Below the pieces are notes generated by a model. That model ran no database searches, was not told where the DNA came from, and saw nothing but the letters and a program-made list of their open reading frames with translations. This document shows, one piece after another, positions 1-8,537 of a DNA stretch of 64,000 nt. Within the stretch, counting starts at the first letter, position 1. Each line of letters begins with the position of its first letter. The position numbers were made by a program, and so were the translations under genes. Origin of the DNA: Desulfovibrio oxyclinae DSM 11498 (GTDB taxonomy: Bacteria; Desulfobacterota; Desulfovibrionia; Desulfovibrionales; Desulfovibrionaceae); NCBI RefSeq assembly GCF_000375485.1, contig NZ_AQXE01000005.1, positions 62,001 to 126,000 of the forward strand, written 5' to 3'.

Positions 1-44
1 ACTTCACGGTACTGCGTCTTGAGGTCGATGAAGGGAATTGACAT
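1..44 (-). CDS. DegT/DnrJ/EryC1-type aminotransferase, N-terminus only
   Basis: Only the first 14 codons lie in the window; the gene runs off the left edge. The ATG at 44-42 follows a GGAG Shine-Dalgarno at 8-bp spacing and encodes MSIPFIDLKTQYRE. The PFIDLKxQY start is typical of PLP-dependent sugar aminotransferases (WbpE, PglE and related proteins) that make amino sugars for surface glycans. It starts 12 bp after the stop of the oligosaccharyltransferase gene and is probably in its operon, so an amino-sugar donor for glycan assembly is a reasonable inference. The substrate cannot be told from 14 residues. Confidence 0.6.
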   Translation of the reverse strand, partial: MSIPFIDLKTQYRE

Positions 45-56
45 ATATTCTGTCTC

Positions 57-2309
57 CTATTGCTTTTCCGGGTTGACCAGTTCGTAGATGCGCACAAAAG
101 GCAATCCGTCGGCCACGAGCCGGAAGTGTTTTCGTATCATGGGACTTTCGGGGTCATCGCGCAACAGCCTGACCAGCATGCTGTCGTAGGCCTCCGGGCT
201 GAGCAGGAACGGCTTGCCCATGAGGCCGTTGATGACCAGATGCGGCGTCTTGCGCAACAGGCGCGACGACTGCGCATTCAGGGGGTAATAGCGATTCTTG
301 ATCCCGTCCGCGCCGATGATGTCGATGCTCTCGACGCGCATCCGCTGGCCCGAAGGATTGGCTATCGCGCCGTGCTGAACGTTGTATCGAAGCTGGGATG
401 GTTGTGAATTCACGATGTCGTATTCTTCGGTGCTTCCGGTCTTCAAGTTCCAGTTGCCGAAATGGGAAATCCAGCGCGTCAGCCGGATGTTCTTCCAGCT
501 TACCACAAAATATTGCGGCCGTGTCACGCCGAAGGAGGATTCGCTTTCGCCAAGCGATTCTACCATGGCCTGCGCCTTGTCCGCGCTCATGCCCTTGAAC
601 GGTTCGAAGCCTTTGGATGTGGCATAGAACAGCATCTGGTTGGCGCGCTGCGGAGAAGTCGTGGCAAGCGCATGGGCCATGGGGAAGACGTCCTCGCCGG
701 TGTGCCTTCCGCCGTCAATGGGCGGGCGGATGCCGGAGTAGTACCATGTGGCGTACCCCCAGTCCCACCATGTCCAGATGACGGAGTCTGGCTCGATGCG
801 CTCGCGCAGGCCCATGAGCGCCTCGGCGTGGGGCTTTGTCACCACCGGAGTGGGCGGCATGGCGCGGTAATCCATGTATGCCGGAGCGAGCAGCGCAAGG
901 CCGATCACCGCTTGAAGCGCGGGCTGCCCCCACTGGCGCAGTCTGTGTTCGCCAAAGAGCAGGTTGCCCGCCGTGTTGGCGGTCAATCCGAGGAATATGG
1001 CCGAAGCGCCGCCGCCGAACATGGCGAAGCGCGTGCCGAGCTGAAGCCCCATGACCGCAATGAGCAGCATGGGCAAAAGCAGGATCGTCTCCGGCCGGAA
1101 GGCCACGATGATGGCGGCGCAAACGAGGGACAGGCCGCCGAGCCAAACGCTGTTCAGCGAAATCTTGGCAAGCACTTGCGAAAAGCTTACCTCGGCCGCC
1201 TCGACAACGCTTGAAATGATGGACGGAAAAGATGCTGCCGACTGACCGGACGCGCCGCCGGAAGATGGAACGGCTCCGAGGTAGGTCGCCACCTTTTCCA
1301 ACAGTCTGGTGGCAGGATAGAGCAGGACGTTGGTGAGCAGCAGGGTGACGAAAAGAAAGATCGCGGTGCTGAGCCACCACTGCCGCTGATGCTTTTTAAG
1401 CAGCGCAGGGATGCGGTCGGCGTGGATCAGCCAGATGATGATGGCCGCCAGCATGATGGAAATGAAGGACCTTGAAAACGCCGGGAGCTGCATGACGGCG
1501 GGAAGTGGAAGGAGCTTGAGCATCCCAAGGCCCATGCCCGGAAGCGCGGCCATGAGGATGGCGGCCCATTCAAGCATGCCGCGCAGCCTGCGTTCCGGGA
1601 CCGCGAGCAGAATGATCATCACGCCCGCGACCATGACCAGCAGCGAGTTCAGGAAGGCGAGGTCCTGATGCCACCAGCTCGCCATGCGCAGGAGCAGGCC
1701 CACGGCGAGCGCGGTCCACGGGGAGGATATGGTCTCGCGCATGGGGGCCGCATTGACGGGCAACCAGCTGCGGCGGAAAAAAGAGCGCCCCCACCATGCG
1801 AGAGCAAGGGCCGCAAGCAGCGGCATGAGCATGGTGAAGAGGTCGGTGTCGTAATAGCCGAGCTTGCTGCGCTGGAAAAAACCGTAGCTCATGGCGCCGA
1901 TGAAGCCCGCCACGATGCCGCCGGTGCGTCCGCCGGCAAGCCAGCCCCAGAGAAAACAGACGGGCGCCAGAAGGCTGGCGAAGAAGGCAGGGCCCCAGAA
2001 GCCGATGTCGCCCAGTCCGATTCCGGTGAGCTCGTGAATTATTTTTGTCAGCCACGCCATGTGTTCCGGCTCGGCAAAGGTCACGTCGCGCGCCTTGGCA
2101 AGCCAGAGGTACGAGTCGTGGGTGGAGAGCAGGAACTCGCCGTTGACCTGAAGCATGGGGTGATCCCATACTGTCCAGAGGCTCAGGCGCAGAACGAGGG
2201 TGAACAGGTAGAGGCCCAGGCACCAGCAGGTGGCCCAGAGCGCGTCGCCTTTCCAGGGAGAGCGTCCGCTAATGGCGGTGTCGATGGAATGCACAAGGCC
2301 GGTTCCCAT
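57..2309 (-). CDS. pglB: STT3/PglB-family oligosaccharyltransferase
   Basis: Predicted 750-residue integral membrane protein that would transfer a lipid-linked glycan to asparagine side chains of exported proteins. The first ~480 residues hold many hydrophobic segments. An acidic motif YYDTDLF near residue 153 fits the metal-binding DxD of the family. The signature loop reads WWDWG at 514-518, where the family norm is WWDYG, followed by a soluble periplasmic C-terminal domain. I chose the ATG at 2309, preceded by GGAAGGA; a GTG at 2366 would add 19 residues but has no good ribosome site. It follows the gsp-like genes and precedes an aminotransferase. Active PglB homologues are known in Desulfovibrio. 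Confidence 0.88.
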   Translation of the reverse strand: MGTGLVHSIDTAISGRSPWKGDALWATCWCLGLYLFTLVLRLSLWTVWDHPMLQVNGEFLLSTHDSYLWLAKARDVTFAEPEHMAWLTKIIHELTGIGLGDIGFWGPAFFASLLAPVCFLWGWLAGGRTGGIVAGFIGAMSYGFFQRSKLGYYDTDLFTMLMPLLAALALAWWGRSFFRRSWLPVNAAPMRETISSPWTALAVGLLLRMASWWHQDLAFLNSLLVMVAGVMIILLAVPERRLRGMLEWAAILMAALPGMGLGMLKLLPLPAVMQLPAFSRSFISIMLAAIIIWLIHADRIPALLKKHQRQWWLSTAIFLFVTLLLTNVLLYPATRLLEKVATYLGAVPSSGGASGQSAASFPSIISSVVEAAEVSFSQVLAKISLNSVWLGGLSLVCAAIIVAFRPETILLLPMLLIAVMGLQLGTRFAMFGGGASAIFLGLTANTAGNLLFGEHRLRQWGQPALQAVIGLALLAPAYMDYRAMPPTPVVTKPHAEALMGLRERIEPDSVIWTWWDWGYATWYYSGIRPPIDGGRHTGEDVFPMAHALATTSPQRANQMLFYATSKGFEPFKGMSADKAQAMVESLGESESSFGVTRPQYFVVSWKNIRLTRWISHFGNWNLKTGSTEEYDIVNSQPSQLRYNVQHGAIANPSGQRMRVESIDIIGADGIKNRYYPLNAQSSRLLRKTPHLVINGLMGKPFLLSPEAYDSMLVRLLRDDPESPMIRKHFRLVADGLPFVRIYELVNPEKQ

Positions 2310-2396
2310 GGGGGTCCTTCCGCGTTGTTGCTGGTTGGATGCCGGAATGTGGCGCGAGTGGGACACTAGCCAAAAAAAACAGGCACCGCAAATTCT

Positions 2397-3119
2397 CTAT
2401 TTCATGTCAAACAGGCTGCGCAGGCTCGATTCCGTACGGAAGGACTCGTCGCCGTCTGGCGTTTTACGGGTACCTTCCACCTGAAATATCGTCCCCGGAA
2501 TGTCCGCCGGATCGACCAGAGCCGTTCCCTCGGCGCGGATACTGACCGGTTCACCCAGGGAAAACTCGCGTATCTGCATCATCCTGCCCTCGAATTCCCC
2601 CATGAAGGCCACGTCGCCGTAGGCTCTGCCGCCGACGTTCACGGCCTGCGTGCGCAGGTCCACCCAGCCCGAAGGCTTGCTTCCCCCGCCGCGGCGGATG
2701 TTTCCGGCCACGCGGACCTGTCCCTTGAGGTCATCGGAGAGCAGGTAACTCAGATTCATGTCGCCTTCGAAGGAGACCTGTCCGTTCTCCTCCAGCGTCA
2801 GGAAGCATTCCGCGCCGCCGGTGTCGAGCCGGACGTTCCATTCGTTCAGCCCCACCCGGACGTCGGCGTGATTGAAGCGCAGCTCGCCGGGGGACTGCAC
2901 GAGGCCCACGTTCAGGCCCACCACCCGGAAGCCGGACAGCCCGGCGCGGTCGATGGATTGCCATGACAGGCGTACGTTGGCGGCCTGTTCGTCCACGGAG
3001 ACCAGCGCCCGCGTCCAGATGCTCTGCCACGGGGTGAACAGCGCGACGCCCGCCGCGAGGCCGAGAAAGGCGCAGATGAACCAGCCCAGCCCTCTGAGTT
3101 CGCTGATGCGCTTTCTCAT
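2397..3119 (-). CDS. gspN: GspN-like/AsmA-like type II secretion protein
   Basis: 240 residues: short basic N-terminus, one membrane anchor at about residues 10-32, then a beta-rich periplasmic domain of repeated short strands with little sequence identity to anything I can name. Size, topology and position after gspM-like and gspL-like genes fit GspN, an accessory inner-membrane component of type II secretion; AsmA-like proteins look similar. The ATG overlaps the stop of the preceding gene (ATGA) and is preceded by GAGGGG, so translation is coupled. The assignment rests on context more than on sequence. Confidence 0.5.
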   Translation of the reverse strand: MRKRISELRGLGWFICAFLGLAAGVALFTPWQSIWTRALVSVDEQAANVRLSWQSIDRAGLSGFRVVGLNVGLVQSPGELRFNHADVRVGLNEWNVRLDTGGAECFLTLEENGQVSFEGDMNLSYLLSDDLKGQVRVAGNIRRGGGSKPSGWVDLRTQAVNVGGRAYGDVAFMGEFEGRMMQIREFSLGEPVSIRAEGTALVDPADIPGTIFQVEGTRKTPDGDESFRTESSLRSLFDMK

Positions 3120-3595
3120 GTTCCCCTCGCAAGGATCATGCGCGCCCGGGCAAGACCGCGACCGCTGGAGGACGGCTCCACCTCGAAAAATCTGGCCTGC
3201 AGGTTGGCGCGGCTGCGGATGTCACTGAGAAACGTCGCCAGATCGGACACGGGAATGCCGGGGAAGGAAACTTCAACACCGTTCTCGCGCCGCAGCAGCA
3301 TGGAGGGCGGAAACTCGTCGTATCCGGCCAGAATAGTGCGCACGGCGCTCATTGCATCGGTCTGCGACAGCTCACCCATGGAGGCGCGCAGCACCCTGAC
3401 TTCGCGGACGATGTCCACCACGCGCTCATATTCCGCGCGACGTTTTTCAATGGTCTTGCGTTCTGCGCGGGCCATGTAGTTCAGCCCGGCCCAAAGCATG
3501 ACGAACAGTACGATCAGCCCGCCGAGCGTCATGCGGAAAAATCGCTTCTGCGACGCAAGATCACGCGATTCCCAGAAATATTCACGGCGCGCCAT
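3116..3595 (-). CDS. gspM: GspM-like type II secretion inner-membrane protein
   Basis: 159 residues with a cytoplasmic tail of ~22 residues, one transmembrane segment at about 23-43, a coiled-coil-like charged stretch (about 45-75) and a small alpha/beta periplasmic domain. This is the plan of GspM/PilO proteins, which pair with GspL/PilN in the inner-membrane platform of type II secretion or type IV pili. The start is preceded by GGGGAGG at 7 bp and lies 1 bp after the gspL-like stop, so the genes form one transcript. Type IV pilus PilO is the main alternative. Confidence 0.6.
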   Translation of the reverse strand: MARREYFWESRDLASQKRFFRMTLGGLIVLFVMLWAGLNYMARAERKTIEKRRAEYERVVDIVREVRVLRASMGELSQTDAMSAVRTILAGYDEFPPSMLLRRENGVEVSFPGIPVSDLATFLSDIRSRANLQARFFEVEPSSSGRGLARARMILARGT

Positions 3596-3596
3596 G

Positions 3597-4103
3597 CTAT
3601 CGCCTCCCCACGGTCATGGCGAAGCGCACGGCTCCGGCCACGGGCGTGGTCCGTTCCAGTTCGAAAGTGAAGGAATCCTCTTCCTCAAGGCGTTTCATGA
3701 ACTGCCTGAGTGCCTTTTTGCCGGGGATCATTTCTCCCTCGACGCGGCCTTCAAGGCCGTCCACGGTGATGGAGTAGACCTGCAGGCCGAGGGTGTCGTT
3801 GCGACTCAGGGCGGCCATGAGTCGCAAGGGGTCGAGCCCGATCTTGCGCTCCGCCTGCAGTTTTCCGGCCTCGAACTGGAGCCTGCCGTACGGCTCGCTG
3901 CCCATCTCGTCGCCAAGCACGGAGCGGTATTCCTGCTCCAGCGCCGCGTCTATGGTCGAGGATTGCGCGTTCAAGTGAAACCAGCGCACGGCCTGTCCGC
4001 CCGCGAAAAGAAGTCCCACAAGGCACAGCCATGCGAGATTGCGCAGAAATCTTCTGCTCAAGGCGGCCTGTGTGGCGGCCGACTGTTTGGGGGATATGCT
4101 CAT
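3597..4103 (-). CDS. gspL: GspL-like protein, membrane and periplasmic part only
   Basis: 168 residues from the ATG at 4103, encoding MSISPKQS, a transmembrane segment at about 20-37 and a periplasmic alpha/beta domain resembling the C-terminal half of GspL. Typical GspL (~400 residues) begins with a cytoplasmic actin-like domain that binds the GspE ATPase; here that half is absent. Upstream in-frame starts exist (GTG at 4205, an ATG between) but they only add low-complexity residues and no recognisable domain. It heads the leftward gspL-M-N-pglB series. A PilN-like protein is the alternative. No strong ribosome site was seen before the chosen ATG. Confidence 0.5.
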   Translation of the reverse strand: MSISPKQSAATQAALSRRFLRNLAWLCLVGLLFAGGQAVRWFHLNAQSSTIDAALEQEYRSVLGDEMGSEPYGRLQFEAGKLQAERKIGLDPLRLMAALSRNDTLGLQVYSITVDGLEGRVEGEMIPGKKALRQFMKRLEEEDSFTFELERTTPVAGAVRFAMTVGRR

Positions 4104-4252
4104 GCTGGGGACCCGGATGCTTGTTGTTCTGCCGCCTTCGCTTGCGGCGCATGGCGGAAACATACTCCAAACACCACCGGATGGGCAAGGAACCCCTTGT
4201 GACACCGGGGAAAAACATTGCCCGACACCGGTGGCCCTGCTATGTGACGGAC

Positions 4253-6193
4253 ATGTGCGGAATTGCCGGTATCCTCGACATCGCCCGCCGGACCGGGGCC
4301 GACGAGCTGCGTACCCGCGTGCGGCGCATGGCCGATACCCTCATTCACCGGGGGCCCGACGGCCACGGCCTGCACGTGGACGAGCTGCAGGGACTGGCCA
4401 TGGCTCACAGACGCCTCGCCATCATCGACCTGAGCGACGCGGGAGCGCAGCCGATGCTTTCGCGCTCCGGCCGTTTCGCGCTGGTACTTAACGGCGAAAT
4501 CTACAATTTTCATCAGCTTCGGGCCGATCTTCAGGATGAAGGCGGGCCCTTTCTGCCATGGCGCGGCGGCTCGGATACCGAGGTGCTGCTCGCCGCCATC
4601 GAGGCATGGGGCGTCGAAGGCGCGTTGCGCCGTGCAATCGGCATGTTCGCCTTTGCGGTATGGGATACGCGCGAACGGCAACTGATCCTCGCCCGGGATC
4701 GCATGGGGGAAAAGCCCCTGTACTGGTCCCTCGACGGCAACCGCTTCCTGTTTGCCTCCGAACTCAAGGCGCTGACGGCGCATCCCGATTTCTCCAGGCA
4801 GGTGAATCCCGAGGCAGTCTCCCTGTTTTTGCGCTACCAGTATGTTCCCGCGCCGCACTGCATCTGGCAGGGCGTGCACAAGCTGGAGCCGGGCACCATG
4901 CTCACGGTGCTTCCGTACGGACAGGTGCAGACCAAAGCCTATTGGCGCCTGCATGACGTGGTCTCGCAGGGCGGGCTGGAGCCGTTCGAAGGGAGCAGGG
5001 AGCTGGCCGCAGCGGAACTGGAAGAGCTGCTGACCGAGGCCGTGGGGATGCAACTGGAGTCGGACGTGCCACTCGGCACGCTGCTCTCCGGCGGCATTGA
5101 TTCGAGCCTGATAACCGCGCTGGCTCGCAAGGTTTCCGATTCCCCGGTGCGCACCTTCACCATCGGCTACGATGATCCGGCCTTTGACGAATCGGCGCAG
5201 GCAAGGAAAATAGCGGAGTATCTGGGCACGGAGCATACGGAGCTGATCGTCTCCCCTGATGAAGCGCTCGATCTGCTGCCGAATCTGCCAGACATGTGGG
5301 ACGAGCCGTTCGCGGACGCTTCCATGTTGCCCACCGCGCTCGTTTCGAGGCTGACTCGCGAGCATGTCACGGTCTGCCTTTCCGGGGACGGCGGTGATGA
5401 AACGTTCGGCGGATACAACCGACACGTCACGGCGCCGAAGCTCTGGAGCAGGCTGTCAGGGCTGCCGCTGCCGCTTCGCAGAGCAGTATCTCGCGCCATT
5501 CATTCCGCTTCGCCGCGAAAACTTGACTCGCTGTATGCTTTCTGGGAGCCGCTGCTGCCTTCCTCGCGTCGCATGAACAATCCGGGTTTCAAGCTGCACA
5601 AGCTGGCACGGGTCATGACACAGCCGCATCGAGAGGGGCTTTATGCCGCGCTGTGTTCCACATGGGATCGCCCGGAAGAACTGACCGGCGTCCCCGCTCC
5701 GCCTCTTCAGGCGCAGGCGCCGGAAGGGCTCTCGTTCCGGGAGTGGATGCAGTATCAGGACTCCCTGAGCTATCTGCCCGGCGACATTCTGACCAAGGTG
5801 GACCGCGCCGCCATGGCCGTGGGGCTCGAAAGCCGCGCCCCGTATCTCGACCACCGCGTAGTGGAGTTCGCATGGCGTTTGCCGGAATCCTACAAGGTGG
5901 CCCACGGCAGGGGAAAGCTCGTGCTGCGCGACATCCTGGACAAACATGTGCCGCGTGAGCTGACCGACCGCCCCAAGATGGGCTTCGGCGTGCCGCTTGG
6001 CGAGTGGCTGCGCGGCCCGCTTCGCGACTGGACGCGAGACACCCTGCATCCGAAGAAGCTGGAGCAGGGCATACTGGAAAACGGTGTGCCCGTGGCCCGG
6101 GCTCTTAATGACCACATGTCCGGACGGCGCGACAATGAATACGCCCTCTGGGGCGTGCTCATGCTGCAGAGCTGGATGGACCGCTGGAATTGA
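4253..6193 (+). CDS. asnB: asparagine synthase (glutamine-hydrolysing)
   Basis: 646 residues. The start is fixed by MCGIAG: class II glutamine amidotransferases need Cys2 as N-terminal nucleophile after Met removal. The amidotransferase domain spans about 2-215 (HRGPDG, NGEIYNF); the synthetase domain carries the PP-loop SGGIDS at 279-284 and the GDGGDE and DKVDRAAMAVGLESR-type motifs. Predicted reaction: aspartate + glutamine + ATP to asparagine, or amidation of a sugar or other carboxylate. It heads a rightward run of two glycosyl transferases and a stress protein. AsnB paralogues are common in exopolysaccharide loci, so a glycan-amidating role is as likely as amino-acid synthesis. Confidence 0.92.
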   Translation: MCGIAGILDIARRTGADELRTRVRRMADTLIHRGPDGHGLHVDELQGLAMAHRRLAIIDLSDAGAQPMLSRSGRFALVLNGEIYNFHQLRADLQDEGGPFLPWRGGSDTEVLLAAIEAWGVEGALRRAIGMFAFAVWDTRERQLILARDRMGEKPLYWSLDGNRFLFASELKALTAHPDFSRQVNPEAVSLFLRYQYVPAPHCIWQGVHKLEPGTMLTVLPYGQVQTKAYWRLHDVVSQGGLEPFEGSRELAAAELEELLTEAVGMQLESDVPLGTLLSGGIDSSLITALARKVSDSPVRTFTIGYDDPAFDESAQARKIAEYLGTEHTELIVSPDEALDLLPNLPDMWDEPFADASMLPTALVSRLTREHVTVCLSGDGGDETFGGYNRHVTAPKLWSRLSGLPLPLRRAVSRAIHSASPRKLDSLYAFWEPLLPSSRRMNNPGFKLHKLARVMTQPHREGLYAALCSTWDRPEELTGVPAPPLQAQAPEGLSFREWMQYQDSLSYLPGDILTKVDRAAMAVGLESRAPYLDHRVVEFAWRLPESYKVAHGRGKLVLRDILDKHVPRELTDRPKMGFGVPLGEWLRGPLRDWTRDTLHPKKLEQGILENGVPVARALNDHMSGRRDNEYALWGVLMLQSWMDRWN

Positions 6194-6222
6194 CCCGAAC
6201 CCCGTAGCCGACGCATCATTAC

Positions 6223-7341
6223 ATGAAGATAGCTCTCCTCGGCGGGTACGCCCCGTCACTCATCAATTTTCGCGGGCCGCTGGTGCGGGCCATGCTGGAG
6301 CAGGGACACGAGGTTGTGGCCATGGCGCCTCCGTTTTCTCCTTCACCGGGCCCGCAGCTGGAGGCCATGGGCGCACGCTACCGGGAAATCCCGTTGAACC
6401 GGCGCGGGCTGAACCCCCTGAGCGATCTCGGCTCGCTGCTGACCCTCAAGCGCATGTTCCGGGAGATAGCCCCGGACGCGGTGCTGTCCTACACCATCAA
6501 GCCCGTGGTTTACGGGTCCCTCGCCGCAAAACTGGCGGGCGTGCCGGCCATCTATTCCATGATAACCGGCCTTGGCTACGCCTTTACGGAAGACGCGGGC
6601 ATGAAGCGACGTCTGATCTTCAACCTCGTTCGTGGCCTCTATGCTGCCGGACTCCGTCCCAACCAAGCTGTTTTCTTTCAGAATTCCGATGATCTGGCAT
6701 TTTTCAAAAAGCTCGGTGTGGTGCCTGAAGGAATGCGCACCGAAGTGACCGACGGCACCGGCGTGGATCTGGATCATTACGCCTACTCGGAGCCGCCGCA
6801 GGGGCCGCCGGTGTTTCTGTGCCTGTCGCGCTTTCTGCGCTCCAAGGGCGTGGAGCATTTCCTTGAGGCTTCGGAACGGCTCAAGAAGCGTTTCCCCGAA
6901 GCAATCTTCCGGCTCGCAGGCAGCCCGGAGCAAGGCCGCGATGCTTTAGGCGAAGACGAGATCCGCGAATGGAAGCGCAGAACAGGAGCCGAAGTGCTCG
7001 ATCCCGTGGAAGATGTCCGCCCCCTGCTGTCCGGATGTACCGTCTATGTGCTTCCGAGCTATCGCGAAGGCGTGCCGCGCTCGGTTCTTGAAGCCATGAG
7101 CACCGGAAGGGCCGTTATCACCACGGATGCGCCCGGATGCCGGCTTACCGTGGAAGACGGCGTCAACGGTTGCCTCATCCCGCCGAGAGACACCGACGCG
7201 CTGGAGCTGGCCATGCTCAGAATGATCGAGGCGCCCGAAACGGTGCGCGAGATGGGGCGCAGAAGCCGTGAAATAGCCGAACGCCGTTTCGACGTGCACC
7301 GCGTCAACGAACTTATCCTCAAGAGCATGGGGGCCGCATGA
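6223..7341 (+). CDS. GT4 glycosyltransferase, PglA/EpsF-like
   Basis: 372 residues with the two-Rossmann GT-B plan of family 4. The N-terminal half contains YTIKPVVYG, typical of PglA/WbnH-type enzymes that add the second sugar to a lipid-linked glycan; the C-terminal half has the E-x7-E nucleotide-sugar signature in REGVPRSVLE. No hydrophobic helix, so it is cytoplasmic or peripheral. It starts 29 bp after asnB without a clear ribosome site and overlaps the next gene by ATGA. With the PglC-like enzyme that follows and the PglB homologue nearby, a role in building the protein-linked or surface glycan is inferred. Confidence 0.82.
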   Translation: MKIALLGGYAPSLINFRGPLVRAMLEQGHEVVAMAPPFSPSPGPQLEAMGARYREIPLNRRGLNPLSDLGSLLTLKRMFREIAPDAVLSYTIKPVVYGSLAAKLAGVPAIYSMITGLGYAFTEDAGMKRRLIFNLVRGLYAAGLRPNQAVFFQNSDDLAFFKKLGVVPEGMRTEVTDGTGVDLDHYAYSEPPQGPPVFLCLSRFLRSKGVEHFLEASERLKKRFPEAIFRLAGSPEQGRDALGEDEIREWKRRTGAEVLDPVEDVRPLLSGCTVYVLPSYREGVPRSVLEAMSTGRAVITTDAPGCRLTVEDGVNGCLIPPRDTDALELAMLRMIEAPETVREMGRRSREIAERRFDVHRVNELILKSMGAA

Positions 7342-7955
7342 AGCGAATGATGGATATCCTCGTCTCCATGGCGGCCTTGATCCTGCTCTCGCCGGTCCTG
7401 ATGGCGGTGGCGCTTCTGGTGCGTCTGAAGCTTGGTAGCCCGATCCTGTTCCGTCAGCAGCGTCCCGGTCTGCACGGGAAGTCTTTCGACATCCTCAAGT
7501 TCCGCACCATGCTCGATGCCGAGGCCCCGGACGGCACTCTCCTGCCTGATGCGCAGCGGCTGACCCCTTTCGGCAAGGCGCTTCGCGCCAGCTCGCTCGA
7601 CGAGTTGCCCGAACTGCTCAATGTGTTAAAAGGAGACATGAGCCTCGTGGGCCCGCGCCCGCTGCTCATGCAGTACCTGCCGCTTTACAGCCCGAGGCAG
7701 GCCAGACGCCACGAGGTGCGACCCGGCATCACCGGCTGGGCGCAGATCAACGGAAGAAACGCAGTGGACTGGCCGGAACGCTTTGAGCTTGATGTCTGGT
7801 ACGTTGAGAACAGGACGCTGCTGCTGGACCTGAAAATATTGCTCAGGACCGTTACCGGCGTGCTCCGCCGCGAAGGCATTTCACAGGAAGGGCACGTCAC
7901 CATGGAACCGTTTACCGGCAACGAACAAGGCCGCAACAAAGGAGATTCGCCATGA
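7338..7955 (+). CDS. PglC-like polyprenol-phosphate phosphoglycosyl transferase
   Basis: 205 residues, the size of the minimal monotopic phosphoglycosyl transferases (PglC). It has an N-terminal re-entrant membrane helix (about 6-28), KFRTM, the catalytic Asp-Glu pair in SSLDELPEL, the VGPRPLL motif and PGITGWAQINGRN. It would transfer a sugar-1-phosphate from UDP-sugar to undecaprenyl phosphate, the first committed step of lipid-linked glycan assembly. ATGA overlaps join it to the GT4 gene before and the usp gene after. The last ~25 residues are polar and variable. Confidence 0.88.
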   Translation: MKRMMDILVSMAALILLSPVLMAVALLVRLKLGSPILFRQQRPGLHGKSFDILKFRTMLDAEAPDGTLLPDAQRLTPFGKALRASSLDELPELLNVLKGDMSLVGPRPLLMQYLPLYSPRQARRHEVRPGITGWAQINGRNAVDWPERFELDVWYVENRTLLLDLKILLRTVTGVLRREGISQEGHVTMEPFTGNEQGRNKGDSP

Positions 7956-8374
7956 ACGTGAAAAGAATCCTGCTCCCCGTCGACGGCTCCCGCCATTCCG
8001 ACGCCGCCGCAACCTCCGCCGTGGACATGGCCAAAAGCTCCAACGCAGAAATCCTGCTGCTCGTATGCCGCAAACCCGTCCCCAACGAACTGGGCGAACC
8101 CAACGTGCAATGGGTGCTCAATCACTATACACAGGATGCGGAAAACATCCTCTCCGCCTATCGCGAACGCTTTGACAGGCAGGACGTGGTCTACCGTGAC
8201 CGCATCGTCGGCGGACGCCCCGGGGAAGTCATTGCCGATGTAGCCAAAGCCGAGGACTGCGACATCATCGTCATGGGATCCAAAGGCAAATCCGACCTCG
8301 AAGGCCTCCTGCTCGGCAGCGTCACCCACAAGGTGCTCCATACCGCCCACTGCCCGGTGCTCGTTGTGAAGTAA
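7952..8374 (+). CDS. universal stress protein, UspA family
   Basis: 140 residues, the standard single-domain Usp length. It begins KRILLPVDGSRHSD and ends with the nucleotide-binding pattern G-2x-G-9x-G-S (GSKGKSDLEGLLLGS), which marks the ATP-binding subgroup. A cytoplasmic dimer is expected. AAAGGAG lies 7 bp before the ATG, and the ATG overlaps the stop of the phosphoglycosyl transferase gene, so it is coupled to the glycan genes. A strong terminator follows about 30 bp downstream. What it senses is unknown. Confidence 0.92.
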   Translation: MNVKRILLPVDGSRHSDAAATSAVDMAKSSNAEILLLVCRKPVPNELGEPNVQWVLNHYTQDAENILSAYRERFDRQDVVYRDRIVGGRPGEVIADVAKAEDCDIIVMGSKGKSDLEGLLLGSVTHKVLHTAHCPVLVVK

Positions 8375-8406
8375 TAGTGCAACCCATATGCACATGTTTC
8401 GTGCAG

Positions 8407-8450
8407 AAAGTGACCCCTCTTGCACAAGAATGCAGGAGGGGTCACTTTTT
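8407..8450 (+). terminator. intrinsic terminator after the asnB-usp operon
   Basis: A 13-bp perfect stem (AAAGTGACCCCTC at 8407-8419 with its complement at 8436-8448) encloses a 16-nt loop that holds a further TGCA/TGCA pairing, and ends in a T run at 8446-8450. It closes the rightward glycan operon. Confidence 0.85.
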
Positions 8451-8480
8451 AAACGTCCGGAATAATGAGCTTTACAGTTT

Positions 8481-8497
8481 TGGCACGCCGGATGCTT
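8481..8497 (+). promoter_or_regulatory. sigma-54 promoter for the SHOCT protein gene
   Basis: TGGCACGCCGGATGCTT matches the -24/-12 consensus TGGCACG-N4-TTGCTT with a single mismatch and exact GG-N10-GC spacing. A start site near 8507 would leave a ~31-nt leader with an AGGAGGT site before the ATG at 8538. No gene lies between. Activation by a sigma-54 enhancer-binding protein is implied; one such activator is encoded at 21572-23002, but nothing ties the two together. Confidence 0.65.
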
Positions 8498-8537
8498 AGC
8501 CTCAAGTAACGCGAAATTGAAGCAGGAGGTAGCATTC

